A DNA stretch of 64,000 nucleotides from Micropterus salmoides (Eukaryota > Chordata > Actinopteri > Centrarchiformes > Centrarchidae): NCBI RefSeq assembly GCF_014851395.1, contig NW_024043372.1, positions 5,903,490 to 5,967,489 of the forward strand, written 5' to 3'. The position numbers were made by a program, and so were the translations under genes. Below the pieces are notes generated by a model. It searched no databases. It saw nothing but the letters and a program-made list of their open reading frames with translations, and was not told where the DNA came from. Of the stretch, positions 1 to 9,277 are shown one piece after another. How positions within the stretch are numbered: position 1 is the first letter of the stretch; every line of letters starts with the position of its first letter.

Positions 1-154
1 TTCATAAGGCTCCCATTTTGCTTTACCGTATTTTCCGCACTATAGGGCGCACTGGATTATAATGCGCACTGTCAATGAACGGTCTATTTTCGAACATTTT
101 TCATATATAAAGCGCACCGGACTATAAGGCGCATTAAGCGAAACAAAACAGTCA
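1..154. mobile_element. Terminal fragment of a pogo/Tigger-like DNA transposon
   Basis: Bases 1-23 repeat bases 2251-2273 (the outer end of the TNF-receptor palindrome arm sequence). From 24 the sequence begins with the same terminus as the element at 2274 (TACCGTATTTTCCGC, then repeated GCGCAC / TATAAGGCGC modules). It keeps about 40 bp of subterminal repeat that the copy at 2274 lacks. At about 154 it breaks abruptly into the duplicated block that follows, so only one end of the transposon is present. No coding capacity. Confidence 0.7.
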
Positions 155-1480
155 AACTTTACTAACGTTGTCATTCTCGCATCGAGTGATGCCAATCAAA
201 GCTTTATATCGGTCGTGACAGTGACTGTTAATTTATTAACGATTGAGATGTTTTCTGTTTGTGTGATTTCTCCCATTGAGTGCTTTAAATTATGTATCGT
301 ATCATATTATGTATATCATCTGTTGTGTGCACTTCTCTTTTTCCAGGATAGACACGTCTTTCTCTTTAGAGAAGCTTTGTGGTTTAATGTAAAATATGAT
401 AGGACAGTTCACAGTGCTTCAAAGATCTATATTTGGTTTTCTCACTCAAAAGCAGATTTTAAGACTTTTAGGTTTGGTTTCATTTTTTCCGTATTTCAGA
501 ATCAGCTAGGGCAAAAAATGTTCTCATTTAAAAAGTCTAATATCATTCAGCATCAATAATTGTCATGAAAAATGTCAAATTCTTTCAAGTTCAATTTCTA
601 TCAAAGCTTACCTTTGCTTCTAATTGAAAATTGAAAAAAAAAAAAAAACATATAGTTTATTGTGGTTTTAAACTTTTCTTTATGGTCAGTACATGACAAG
701 AACCTGTTAAACGTCAACAATTATGATCAAATCTTTTTCCAAAAAATGTAAGTGAAGGTAGGCATTAAAATAATTCAGGAAAAATGTATGCACACCATGG
801 ACTCCAAATAATAATTCTTGTGAAAGCAATGGTTTGATCCGATCTCATAGATCAAAACACAGAGATGGGGACTCGGGTTAGAGACTCGGACTGAAGTGCG
901 ACTTAAGTCGCACACACAGTGACCTCAGACTCAAGGTGCGGAACAATGTTTATTTTTTAGGACACGTCTGATGAGCTTGCCTTTATTCCGTTACCTATAA
1001 CCTGCCTACGTAACACGTAACATCTGCTGTGCGCGACCGTACAACAAACACCGGCAGCTGCTGAGCCAATCATCATAAACTTTGGCTTTAAAACATCATA
1101 AATGATGGCCCAAACAAAGAACCGCTAAATGCAAATATGTGGTGAGTGAACATGTTGAGCTCAGCATTGGCCATCTAACGTTAGCTTGCTTCTTGCTTCA
1201 GCTACGAGCTACGGGGAGGTTTACTCTGACTGTCGTTTGTTATGAAAAGATGAACGAGCATTTGTTTACTTGCCAAACTTGTGGTGGTCGATTAACGTAA
1301 TCATTTACGTCCCGCAGGCTGCCATCACGTTAATTACTGCCGTTGGCTGGAAAGAGGTTACAGGTTTATTGTTAATCATGTAGCCTAACCCTACAGTTTT
1401 ATTTAGTTATAGCCTAACATCACACTGGTTTGAGATTCTGCAGGGTGTGTTTGACTTAAAGTAGTTTAAACTGTCATTGA
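155..1480. repeat. Inverted duplicate of 48,425-49,630
   Basis: The block reads as the reverse complement of 48,425-49,630 with small differences: the stretch around 155-260 matches 49,540-49,630, and the stretch around 1370-1480 matches 48,425-48,530. Both copies contain an alternating gactcg/gagtc motif near 860-950, common in fish non-autonomous DNA elements. Apart from a 114-codon open frame at 215-559, with no recognisable domain and almost certainly chance, I see no gene. Confidence 0.75.
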
Positions 1481-1510
1481 TTGCATTGCACATTATAGTT
1501 GTGCTCTGTA

Positions 1511-2273
1511 AGTCTACACATTTAATAACCTTGTAAATCTGATCAGACTGCTACTTAAACTTATTTTGTTTAATCTACCGATGATTTTCTCTATTACGTT
1601 GGGTTTGTAGAATGTCAGCAAATAGCAATATGTGTTCCCAAAGTCCAAGCTGACATCTTCATATGTCCTACTTTGTTTGACAAACAGTCCAATATATTCA
1701 GTTTTCAAAGAACAGAAAATATCCATTATTTATAGACTGGAACCACTGAAGGGTTGACATTTTTGCGGTGATCAAAATAGTTGCTGGTTAACTTTCCGAC
1801 AGTCAACTAATTGATTAATTAACTGCTCTAAGATTTACATATTTAGGTGTGTCTGTAAGATAAAAGAATTTGTTTCACAATAATTTTAAGATAGCCCTGG
1901 ATAAAGCCAAACAAGATATTGAGTAGTAGTCAACCCTTCTTTTGTTGCTGGCTGGCAGATTTAACTCTGGTGATTAATACATTTTTTATACCAATACTAT
2001 TCCTATAACAAGGTCACTTTTCAAGCAATTAAATTAACACACGTGGTTTTAGAATGGCAGAAGGGAGATGGAGGACTGTTTCTGCCAAATGATATGTATT
2101 ATTATTGGGCAGCCAACATTTGTTAGGTGGTGTGCTGGGTCCAGGAGGAGGTGGATGAATAAATCCACACAATTCGTACCAGTGGTAACCTTGTTAAACT
2201 GAGCTCTGGGGCTCTTAAGATTTAGATTCTTTTTAACTTTAAACAGCTCTTTCATAAGGCTCCCATTTTGCTT
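1511..2273. repeat. Third copy of part of the TNF-receptor palindrome arm
   Basis: This block matches 55,523-56,296 in direct orientation and 53,375-54,135 in inverted orientation. In those arms it lies in the long first intron of the TNF-receptor copies. No exon is included here. The match stops where the pogo element at 2274 begins. Confidence 0.75.
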
Positions 2274-3302
2274 TACCGTATTTTCCGCACTATAGGGCGC
2301 ACTGGATTATAATGCGCACTGTCAATGAACGGCGCATTAAGCGAAACAAAACAGTCAGATAAGTCAATCAAACTTTATTAAAAAACAGGTGCAGGTACAC
2401 CGTGAACAAGTCACCAGTTCATCAACATAGAGACGAACAACCATTCACATCTACGGACAATTTTCTGGCCATTAGCCTGGCAACCGAGAACTACAGTGAA
2501 GGATGACTTCTCATTCCCTGTGGTGAGTATAGACACCGTTCTGATCCCTGTTTTCTCCACAGTGCGGTTCACGGGGATGTCAAAGGTGAGCGGAACCTCG
2601 TCCATGTTGGTGATCCACTCTGGCTGGATCTTCTTTTCAGTGATCTTGTTCTTGCAGTATGCGCGGAAAGTGGCCAGCTTTTCTTCGTAATGTTTTGGCA
2701 GTTGCTGCGAGACGGTAGTTCGTGTGCGGATGGAGAGATTACGTCTTTCATAAAACGAAAGCAAACGAAACGCCTTGAAAGTCATTGATATTAATGTCTC
2801 GTGCTAACGCTGTTGCCTTCATTCGAATCAAGACTGTAGAGACGCTTCTACCTGCTGCTCTCTGTTCAATAACCCACTGTTCAATTTTGTCCTCTAACTG
2901 TGGCCATCTCGCGTTGTTCCTGCGGAAACTCTGTGTGGTTTTCTTTACTTGGCGCAGGTCATCTTCTTGCTTCCTCCACTTCCGTACCATTGATTCATTA
3001 ATGTTGAATTCTCTCGCTGCTGCTCTATTTCCTTGTTCTACTGCGTGAGTGATAGCCTTGAGTTTAAAGTCTGCGTTGTAAGCATGTCTCTTGACAGGTG
3101 CCATTTTGGGGTCACACTGTAATATTATGGTGAAGCACAGTAGGCCTACTGTATGTATTACTCCGCGACGCTCATGACCACGAGCGCCGTGTACCACACA
3201 AAATCGCTTTGCGGTCATTAAGCACAACTAGTCCATATATAGGGCGTTTTTTGAAAAAAATAAAGGCTTTTAAGTGCGCCTTATAGTCCAAAAAATATGG
3301 TA
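2274..3302. mobile_element. Defective pogo/Tigger-like element with terminal inverted repeats
   Basis: The left end TACCGTATTTTCCGC and the inverted right end (3273-3302, TACCATATTTTTTGG when reversed) form imperfect terminal inverted repeats of about 30 bp. Both carry the ACTATA.GGCGCAC motif. The element sits at a TA, as expected for the Tc1/mariner-pogo superfamily. The same insertion context at 23/24 and 2273/2274 shows the insertion predates the local duplication. It encodes an incomplete transposase on the minus strand. Confidence 0.8.
2411..3104 (-). pseudogene. Pogo-type transposase, N-terminal part, frameshifted
   Basis: Reading leftward from the ATG at 3104, the product begins MAPVKRHAYNADFKLKAI and contains a Psq/CENP-B-like helix-turn-helix (NINESMVRKWRKQE). 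A second DNA-binding segment (RWPQLEDKIEQWVIEQRAAG) follows. The frame then shifts near 2770 into an upstream part of the DDE domain with the motif NMDEVPLTFDIP, which holds the first catalytic Asp. The reading frame ends at 2411, before the second and third acidic residues, so the nuclease is incomplete and the element cannot move itself. Known relatives bind the terminal repeats and cut at TA. Intact vertebrate pogo transposases are about 500 residues; this one stops near 230. Confidence 0.75.
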
Positions 3303-3640
3303 ATGTAAAATCTAGATATGTTTCAGTTATGGGTGTGAAATTATGGAATTCACTAAAAGATGATTTGAAATTATGTACTTCTCTGTTTAGCTTCAAAAGA
3401 TCTTTAAAAAAGAAAATTGTTAATGATTATTCAGTTAGTATGTAAATCTTGTTAATACTATGTAAAAAATGTATGTGCAGTATTGTATAATTATGTATAC
3501 TGTTTTTATCATTTATAATGCTGATTCTTCAGGTATATGGTTAAATAGGGTAGGCAAATATAAGCCTTGGCTTCAGCCTGCTCCTTTTTTGGTTATTTCA
3601 TTGTAAATTTACCAAATAAAATCACTCATTCATTCATATT
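3303..3640 (+). repeat. 3' tail of a fish non-LTR retrotransposon
   Basis: The stretch has a decayed LINE 3' end. It includes the phrase taagccttggcttcagcc, then ctcctttttt and an AATAAA-containing end followed by attcattcat. Fish non-LTR elements commonly end this way. The weak minus-strand ORF here is not a gene. Confidence 0.5.
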
Positions 3641-3984
3641 TCTGCGTGGAACACAGCTAAGTAATCCAGCTAGTAGCAACCAAGCAACGAATGTTAGTTA
3701 GCATTACCGCGCATGTTGGTGACGTATATTGTGCGAGATGAGAGATGTAGTTTGTTGAACAGTTTTCACACAAAACGACATGTAACTTTACTGTTTTAAG
3801 ACAAACTGCAACTTTCTTGACTTGCAAAATTATATTTTAAATTGACCAACATCATATGTGTAATTAAAGACTCAATTCTAACGGGATAAAAAGATAATTT
3901 GTACTACCGTACATATTTTTCCCGAAATAAGGTCCCATGAGCCGGAAGTGGAAGTGAGTGACTTAGGTTCTCTATTACCAACAA
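3641..3984. other. Unassigned AT-rich DNA
   Basis: No ORF, RNA gene or recognisable repeat end is visible. The block ends at CTA, immediately before the sharp start of the first G unit. Confidence 0.4.
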
Positions 3985-5007
3985 AAACACTAAATTCCAA
4001 GGAGACACATTTTAATAAACATAAATCATCAAGTAACATTTGTATTTCAAACAAATGGCAAACTTATTAGGACATTTAAACAAAACTCCCTTCACCCTCA
4101 TGCATCATGGGAATTCTGAGGGAGGGGCGTAGACTGCATGTGCGCAGCGGTTTATTTACGGCATCAATTTCCACTGGAAGCCTGTCAGTGTTTCAGCAGT
4201 GCAGCGTGTAGCCTGCCCCACGTTACTGACTTGTTTTTAACTGTCCTCAAAATTAAATAAAACCTGACTTGCGATTGTTTAAAAAACTGAGAGGAAGTTC
4301 CAAAGGTTGTTTTCTTTTAAATTATTTTTTTACTTTGAATTTTAGAATGTCATGACATCATTAAAGGTCCAATGCCTTTGATGATGAAATCTGGTCTGCA
4401 GGCTCATAAGACCCAAGTGTTGGTTTAGTTGCAGTTTTTCTCAGAAGATCTCTACCTGCTAACACGACAGCACTGATAAAAAAAAGCTCGTGGCAAAAAA
4501 ATCATCGGTTACCCTCTGGCCCCCCTGGTAAAAATAGTTCCCTCCTATCTTGGTCACCCCTGTTCAATCGCCTGCCCTCTGGTAGACGGTCAGGTGCATC
4601 AAGAGTTGGACAAGCATACTTAAGGACGGTTTCTTTCGCCAGAACTCTTAATTCCACAAACGTTAAGAACACTTAACAGATTCTGCTGAGCCTTTTAGTA
4701 TTAGAAGAGAATAGAATAGATTCTTTATTGTCCCAGAGGGGGAATTTATCCTTTGCACAGTGCTACTCAGCAAAGTGCATCATATTTCTTTTAAAATTTG
4801 TATCTTATTTATTACATTCAAGTGCAAGTTCAGTGTTCCTTTTATATGATTTGTTTTTCCAAAGAGCAAGTCTTTCATAGAGCAATTTTATTTATTGCCT
4901 TTTGTTTGTTTTAACTGTTTTCTAGTTTTTTTGTGCAGCACTCACATTTTAGCTGTATATTTTGTAGATTCACAAAGGCTTTCTAATTGTAGAGACAAGC
5001 CGATACA
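3985..5007 (+). repeat. 5' flank of gene unit G, copy 1
   Basis: The block begins at the conserved boundary (CTA)RATTCCAAGG and recurs before copies 3, 4 and 5 (13,548; 25,726; 35,426) and alone at 17,693. The last 75 bp before the ATG are highly conserved. They carry the only candidate core-promoter region; there is no strong TATA box, only TATTTTGTA. About 175 bp at 4706-4881, including ttctttattgtcccagag, is present in this copy alone and looks like an inserted SINE/LINE tail. An RNA polymerase II promoter somewhere in this flank is inferred, not shown. Confidence 0.6.
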
Positions 5008-6348
5008 ATGCCTACAATAAGCAGACACAAGATCATGCATCAACCCAGAATGGAGCTGCTTCGTCCAATCGTCCAAGTACACCTGGTCAAGCTGGTGTCG
5101 GATAACTGTATCATGGTGCCATTCGAGTGTATTACAAAGGCCACAAAAAATATCCTACAGGACATGTGTGTGGAGATTATGAACATTGTATTTGTACATG
5201 TTTATAAGGAATTCGGACAAAGTCTGGCACAGAAGAGGCTCTTGCATTTGACTCATAGCTGTTCCAAATCAGCCAGACGGGCTCCTGTTTATGATCTGGT
5301 AGAGGGGGAAATCCTAATATCCCAAAATGTGGGTGACATTGTTCCACTGATTCTTGCTGATGTGATGGGTATTAAAGATGCCATTAGGGTGTGTAACAGC
5401 CCTTATGCAAAGAATCTAGCAATGATCGTGGTGAGTGAAATAAAGAACAGGATAGCTGCAGAGCTCAAAGATTGTGGGATCGGAAGTGGCAGTACTGGGA
5501 AGAACAAACAGCTGGGGCTTACGTCTATCATGCAGGAACAGACATTGGAGTTACTAGTTAGAGCTGTCTTCAATGTTCTTCAAATATGTAAACTAATGAT
5601 CTCTACACCGACCCCAAATTGTAACATGACTGGTCACCAAAGACCAAAAGAAGAATTGAAGACAGAGCAGGACCAGGAGCTGTCTGAGGAGGATGTGTGG
5701 TACGACACCTTTACTGACCTGGAAGAGGATGAACCGGAAAAAGTGTCATCTGGGGAAAACCTTGTGGTTACATCCACCAACGCTGTAACGAGCAGTGAGG
5801 GGAAGATGGCCGATGAGAAACACAATCTGAATAAGCCCAGCCCCTCCGAGGATGCAGTCAAGGCAGCTGAAGCTGATGAAAGTGCTTGTCACAACACAGC
5901 AACTACCAGCGCTACTAAGATCGTCTCCCAGGAAGCTGCAATCACTGATGAACCAGCGCACCCAGTCCAAGAGTGGGACAAATTTAGATGCCAGTACATG
6001 GTGTCTTGGGTGATCCTGCATATAAAGCAAAATATGTCCATTAATCTGCCTACTGATGATATTAAAACCATCACCACTACACTGACAGACATGCTTTGGG
6101 CAGAAACAGCAGGCTCTGGCTTTGATGTCATGCCAAATGTTACACGAACATTGAAGGCCGTGCACAAGGATCTGTGCAAGAAGGAAAAGGCACAAGTGCT
6201 GCTAAATAATACATTGACCTACACTGACATAATTGAAACTCTAAACAGACACCTGGTGACACCAAAAAAGAGGAGCTGTGTTACCCGTTTCTTCAGATCT
6301 GTTTTCAAGCCATTCTCAGCCTGCTTCAGATGTGTATGCCTGGACTAA
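5008..6348 (+). CDS. Unrecognised 446-residue protein, copy 1, the only intact member of a local family
   Basis: A single open frame without introns. The start has a fair vertebrate context (A at -3) and is shared by all five copies. I do not recognise a domain. Residues 1-200 look helical (e.g. PLILADVMGIKDAIRVCNSP and IVVSEIKNRIAAEL). Residues about 215-300 are an acidic, low-complexity linker (ELSEEDVWYDTFTDLEEDE). Residues 330-420 are again helical. The last 27 residues are basic and aromatic with four Cys (RFFRSVFKPFSACFR...), resembling an amphipathic membrane-associating tail that could be palmitoylated; this is inference. There is no signal peptide or clear transmembrane helix. The first ~112 residues differ from the other copies at about 26 positions; the remainder at about 3. 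A secreted or enzymatic role is not supported. Confidence 0.7.
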   Translation: MPTISRHKIMHQPRMELLRPIVQVHLVKLVSDNCIMVPFECITKATKNILQDMCVEIMNIVFVHVYKEFGQSLAQKRLLHLTHSCSKSARRAPVYDLVEGEILISQNVGDIVPLILADVMGIKDAIRVCNSPYAKNLAMIVVSEIKNRIAAELKDCGIGSGSTGKNKQLGLTSIMQEQTLELLVRAVFNVLQICKLMISTPTPNCNMTGHQRPKEELKTEQDQELSEEDVWYDTFTDLEEDEPEKVSSGENLVVTSTNAVTSSEGKMADEKHNLNKPSPSEDAVKAAEADESACHNTATTSATKIVSQEAAITDEPAHPVQEWDKFRCQYMVSWVILHIKQNMSINLPTDDIKTITTTLTDMLWAETAGSGFDVMPNVTRTLKAVHKDLCKKEKAQVLLNNTLTYTDIIETLNRHLVTPKKRSCVTRFFRSVFKPFSACFRCVCLD

Positions 6349-6364
6349 TCATTGGCAACACCAG

Positions 6365-6824
6365 CTGGATACATTGGTGCCGCGACCTGGATGGGAGTGA
6401 GGTTTAGGGGGGTGAGTGTGACGGAAGCCAGCAAAGCTGTGCAGTGAGTAGACCTCACTCCCCTAAACCTTAACAGACGCACTGGGGACCAAGGCTAGTG
6501 CCCATGGATATAAGCCTCCTCGTTAGCGTGTCCACCTCCCGTATCAGAGGTCACCGGTTCGAGTCAGGACTGTGCAGTACGTTCTCGGAAACACCTGGTT
6601 ACATTGGTGCCGTGACCTGGATGGGAGTGAGGTTTAGGGGGGTGAGTGTGACGGAAGCCAGCAAAGCTGTGCAGTGAGTAGACCTCACTCCCCTAAACCT
6701 TAACAGACGCACTGGGGACCAAGGCTAGAGTCCCTGGATATAAGCCTCCTCGTCAGCGTGTCCACCTCCCGTATCAGAGGTCACTGGTTCGAGTCAGGAC
6801 TGTGCAGCCTGGACACCTCTTCCT
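6365..6824 (+). repeat. Two tandem 230-bp units downstream of ORF copy 1
   Basis: The unit starting ctggatacattggtgcc recurs 230 bp later. Each unit contains a 16-bp inverted repeat, ggtttagggg..gtgag against ctcactcccctaaacc, and an overlapping alternative pairing, gggagtgagg against cctcactccc. Each then has a tRNA-like segment with a polymerase III B-box match GGTTCGAGTC (6556-6565, 6786-6795). The unit is double after copies 1, 4 and 5 and single after copies 2 and 3. Confidence 0.75.
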
Positions 6825-6834
6825 CTAGTGAGGA

Positions 6835-6881
6835 GGAAACTTTGATATGTAGTGGCAGAAACACTACATATCAAAGTTTCC
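6835..6881 (+). other. Perfect 20-bp hairpin with 7-nt loop, copy 1
   Basis: The stem (GGAAACTTTGATATGTAGTG paired with its exact complement) flanks the loop gcagaaa. It lies 487 bp after the stop codon and before the AATAAA signals, so it would be part of the 3'UTR. The same hairpin follows copies 2, 3, 5 and the duplicated tail of 5. Confidence 0.85.
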
Positions 6882-6969
6882 ATGAGATGCGATCTCTCTC
6901 TCTCTCTCTCGCCCATCGCCATGAATGTTTGTTGTTTAGGTTGCAATGTTTCCAGAGCACAAATTCACA

Positions 6970-6982
6970 AATAAACAATAAA
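6970..6982 (+). promoter_or_regulatory. Candidate polyadenylation signals for ORF copy 1
   Basis: Two AATAAA hexamers (6970-6975 and 6977-6982) lie about 90 bp after the hairpin. If used, the 3'UTR would be about 630 nt and include both 230-bp units and the hairpin. The same arrangement follows copies 2 and 3. Confidence 0.45.
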
Positions 6983-8310
6983 AAATTATAATTAATTAAT
7001 AGTGTGATAATTAAGTTACTTTGTACAAACAACAATGGTTCTCTGTTTGTTGCATGAGGAAATGCATTTAGCTGGAATGATATAGTACTAAGTAGGAGAG
7101 TACTGCTCATTGATTTTTCCATTTATGTATCCTAAAGTGTTATGGCTTTATATACATGATTGACTTTACCCAAATGGACAACAGCAAAGATGACTTTTTG
7201 AATAATAACCTTGTCATTCTTGGGAAATTTTAGATTCACAAATTCAAGTTTTTGAGAGTGAATCCTATGTTGTGTATTTCACAATGAGTTTCTTTTGTAT
7301 ACAAAAGCCCTTAATGTCGTGGAAATGAAAAACGTATTGAACATTTTTATAATAGCAGAATTTGATTTGCATAAATGGCCCTAGCCTTTGCTCCTTTAAA
7401 AAAATAAATTAATAACTTGCGTTTCGGACTGTGAGCTGCACATAATCAGAGCTTCTGAAGTGTGTGTGGCTTTGCGGTGAGATTCCTGCCTGATCACAAG
7501 TCAGTTAAGTTTCGTTTTCCCCTGGCATGAGCACCTCCTCGTCTCATCCAGCTCTGTGTCTGTGAGACGGTCCAGAGGTCTACCAGCGAAGCAAATTTTC
7601 ATTAAATGGTGACATTTGTCTCATAATTTTATGACTTTTTTCTTTAAATGTCAGAGAACACAGAAATGTGGGAGCAATTCTGAAAGTGCAGAAAGTTTTG
7701 AACATGAGCAGAAAACCTTCTAAAAAAGATGAGCTTTTTAAAGTCCAGTCAATAACTGAATTAAAATGAATAAATTTATCGCTGAGATGAAAAGGAGCCA
7801 CAATGAGATTTAAAGTGGGAGACTCGACAGGGATCATATTAAATAAGTTGATCGACAGGAGAAACTCACTAGAATATATTTATTATCTATATTTTGAATT
7901 GTCACCTGCCATCTCAATTTTGTGTTTCCCTTTATACAATTAAAAACATTTCCACCTGACATGGATAATGGAAAGAGGGGCGCTGGCCCAAATAAGGTTG
8001 AGAACCACTGTCTTAGTGTGATATCGTCCTTCACTAATAAAACGGTAACTTTTTTCAATTTTGTCTTGTATTAATTATTTTTGATTATTTACTCGTCTTA
8101 ATAAAACACTGTTTCCACTTTAGTTCCAGTAGCTGTAAAGGAGCATTGTTAATGTTTAATAAGTGCATAATAAAGGAGCTATTAGGCTTTATAAAGCATT
8201 AATATAAACCTGTCATAGTCTGATTACTGTCGTTAAACATCTATTTACAAGTGGTCTACAAAGTGCTGACACATTTACTGCTCATCATAAGCAGAAGTAG
8301 CGTGGGTGCA
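6983..8310 (+). repeat. Distal 3' flank of gene unit G, copy 1
   Basis: AT-rich non-coding sequence shared by the copies at 16,165-17,480, 28,430-32,020, 38,120-39,470 and 40,640-41,970. Around 7996-8010 it carries gttgagaaccactgt, the end of a hAT-like non-autonomous element common in fish. Short open frames on either strand are not conserved in frame. I see no gene. Confidence 0.6.
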
Positions 8311-9202
8311 TGGGGGCAGCATGTCCCTATCCATGAGTAAATATTAGTCAGATTTGCAGTGACGTAATCTGTACTCTGCGCATGCGTTGGCGTCTGTAGC
8401 CACCTGTCGGAAGCGCCGCCTTAAACTGGACTCTTATACAGTTTTAATCCACACTTTTTCGTTACTTTTTTAATATCCTTTTTATTTAACTTTTTTTAAC
8501 TTAAGTTTTACGTGGGTTAAGGATTTTAGTCATCCGACATGGATTTTAAGCTAGATGAGCGTAAAAACGCCATCAACGCCACTGACCACAACAAAGTTCC
8601 GGTGACTATGCTAGCCGAGATAACTCTGCCCCATGAGAAGATAAGAAAGCGAACAAAAAGATTGCTGACCTTATGGAAGACATCCGACTTTCAGAGGAAC
8701 TCAAAGAGAAAGATTCCCTGCTGACTGGCCTTATGGATGTGGCTTCAGTACAAGCCAAACAGATTGTTTCTCTTAGCGCAACCGCTAACATCCAGGACAC
8801 CGTGTTTTGGGACCCCTTTACCCTTCCACGGCTTTCCTCTTGCTCGACTCCGAAGCATCAGTCAACCTGGGCTGAAGTGGTGGTCCGTGGCTGCAAGAAG
8901 GCTCAGATAGGGCTGCCTCTCCTCCGCACATCGGCCTCTCCAACCGCTATGCAGCCCTCTGGTTTTTTACTACTAATACTCTGGTTTTAAATTATGACAG
9001 AATTGTTCTTGTGGCGATTTTAATATTCATGTTGATGACCCCACCAATCTTAATGCAACTGACTTTTTAAATATGGCCACTTCTTTTCCACTTTTCCACT
9101 TCAAACAACATGTCAAAGGGCAAACACATAACCGTGGTCATACACTGGACTTGGTTTTTACCCTGGGTGTCTGCATTTCCTCTGTGATGTGACCATATCA
9201 AG
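8311..9202 (+). pseudogene. Fragment of an L2-type LINE (5'UTR, ORF1 start, piece of endonuclease)
   Basis: The segment matches 32,025-32,690 (5'UTR and an ORF1 beginning MDFKLDERKNAINATDHNKV, with a frameshift near 8655). After an internal deletion it matches 33,645-33,850 of the same family, the GDFNIH region of the apurinic-type endonuclease, now frameshifted. It joins the G unit directly at 9203, removing about 800 bp of 5' flank and leaving about 75 bp before the ATG of ORF copy 2. Not functional. Confidence 0.75.
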
Positions 9203-9277
9203 GAGTAGCACTCACATTTTAGTTGCATATTTTGTACATTCAGAAAGGCTTTCTAATTCTACAGACAAGCCGATACA

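Noticed and set aside
215..559. 114-codon plus-strand ORF
   Set aside because: It lies in an inverted repeat, has no domain, and is not kept open in the copy at 48.4-49.6 kb.
5746..6195. 149-codon antisense ORF, repeated in copies 3, 4 and 5
   Set aside because: It is present in several copies only because the sense sequence there is nearly identical; it has no start context or domain and is the shadow of the sense ORF.
6520..6580. Possible tRNA gene
   Set aside because: The B-box fits and an acctc/gaggt stem exists, but the anticodon loop is 8 nt, the D-arm is short and no acceptor stem forms. Better read as a tRNA-derived repeat.
6365..6824. CRISPR-like spaced repeats
   Set aside because: Only two 230-bp units with no short repeat-spacer pattern, and the sequence is eukaryotic.
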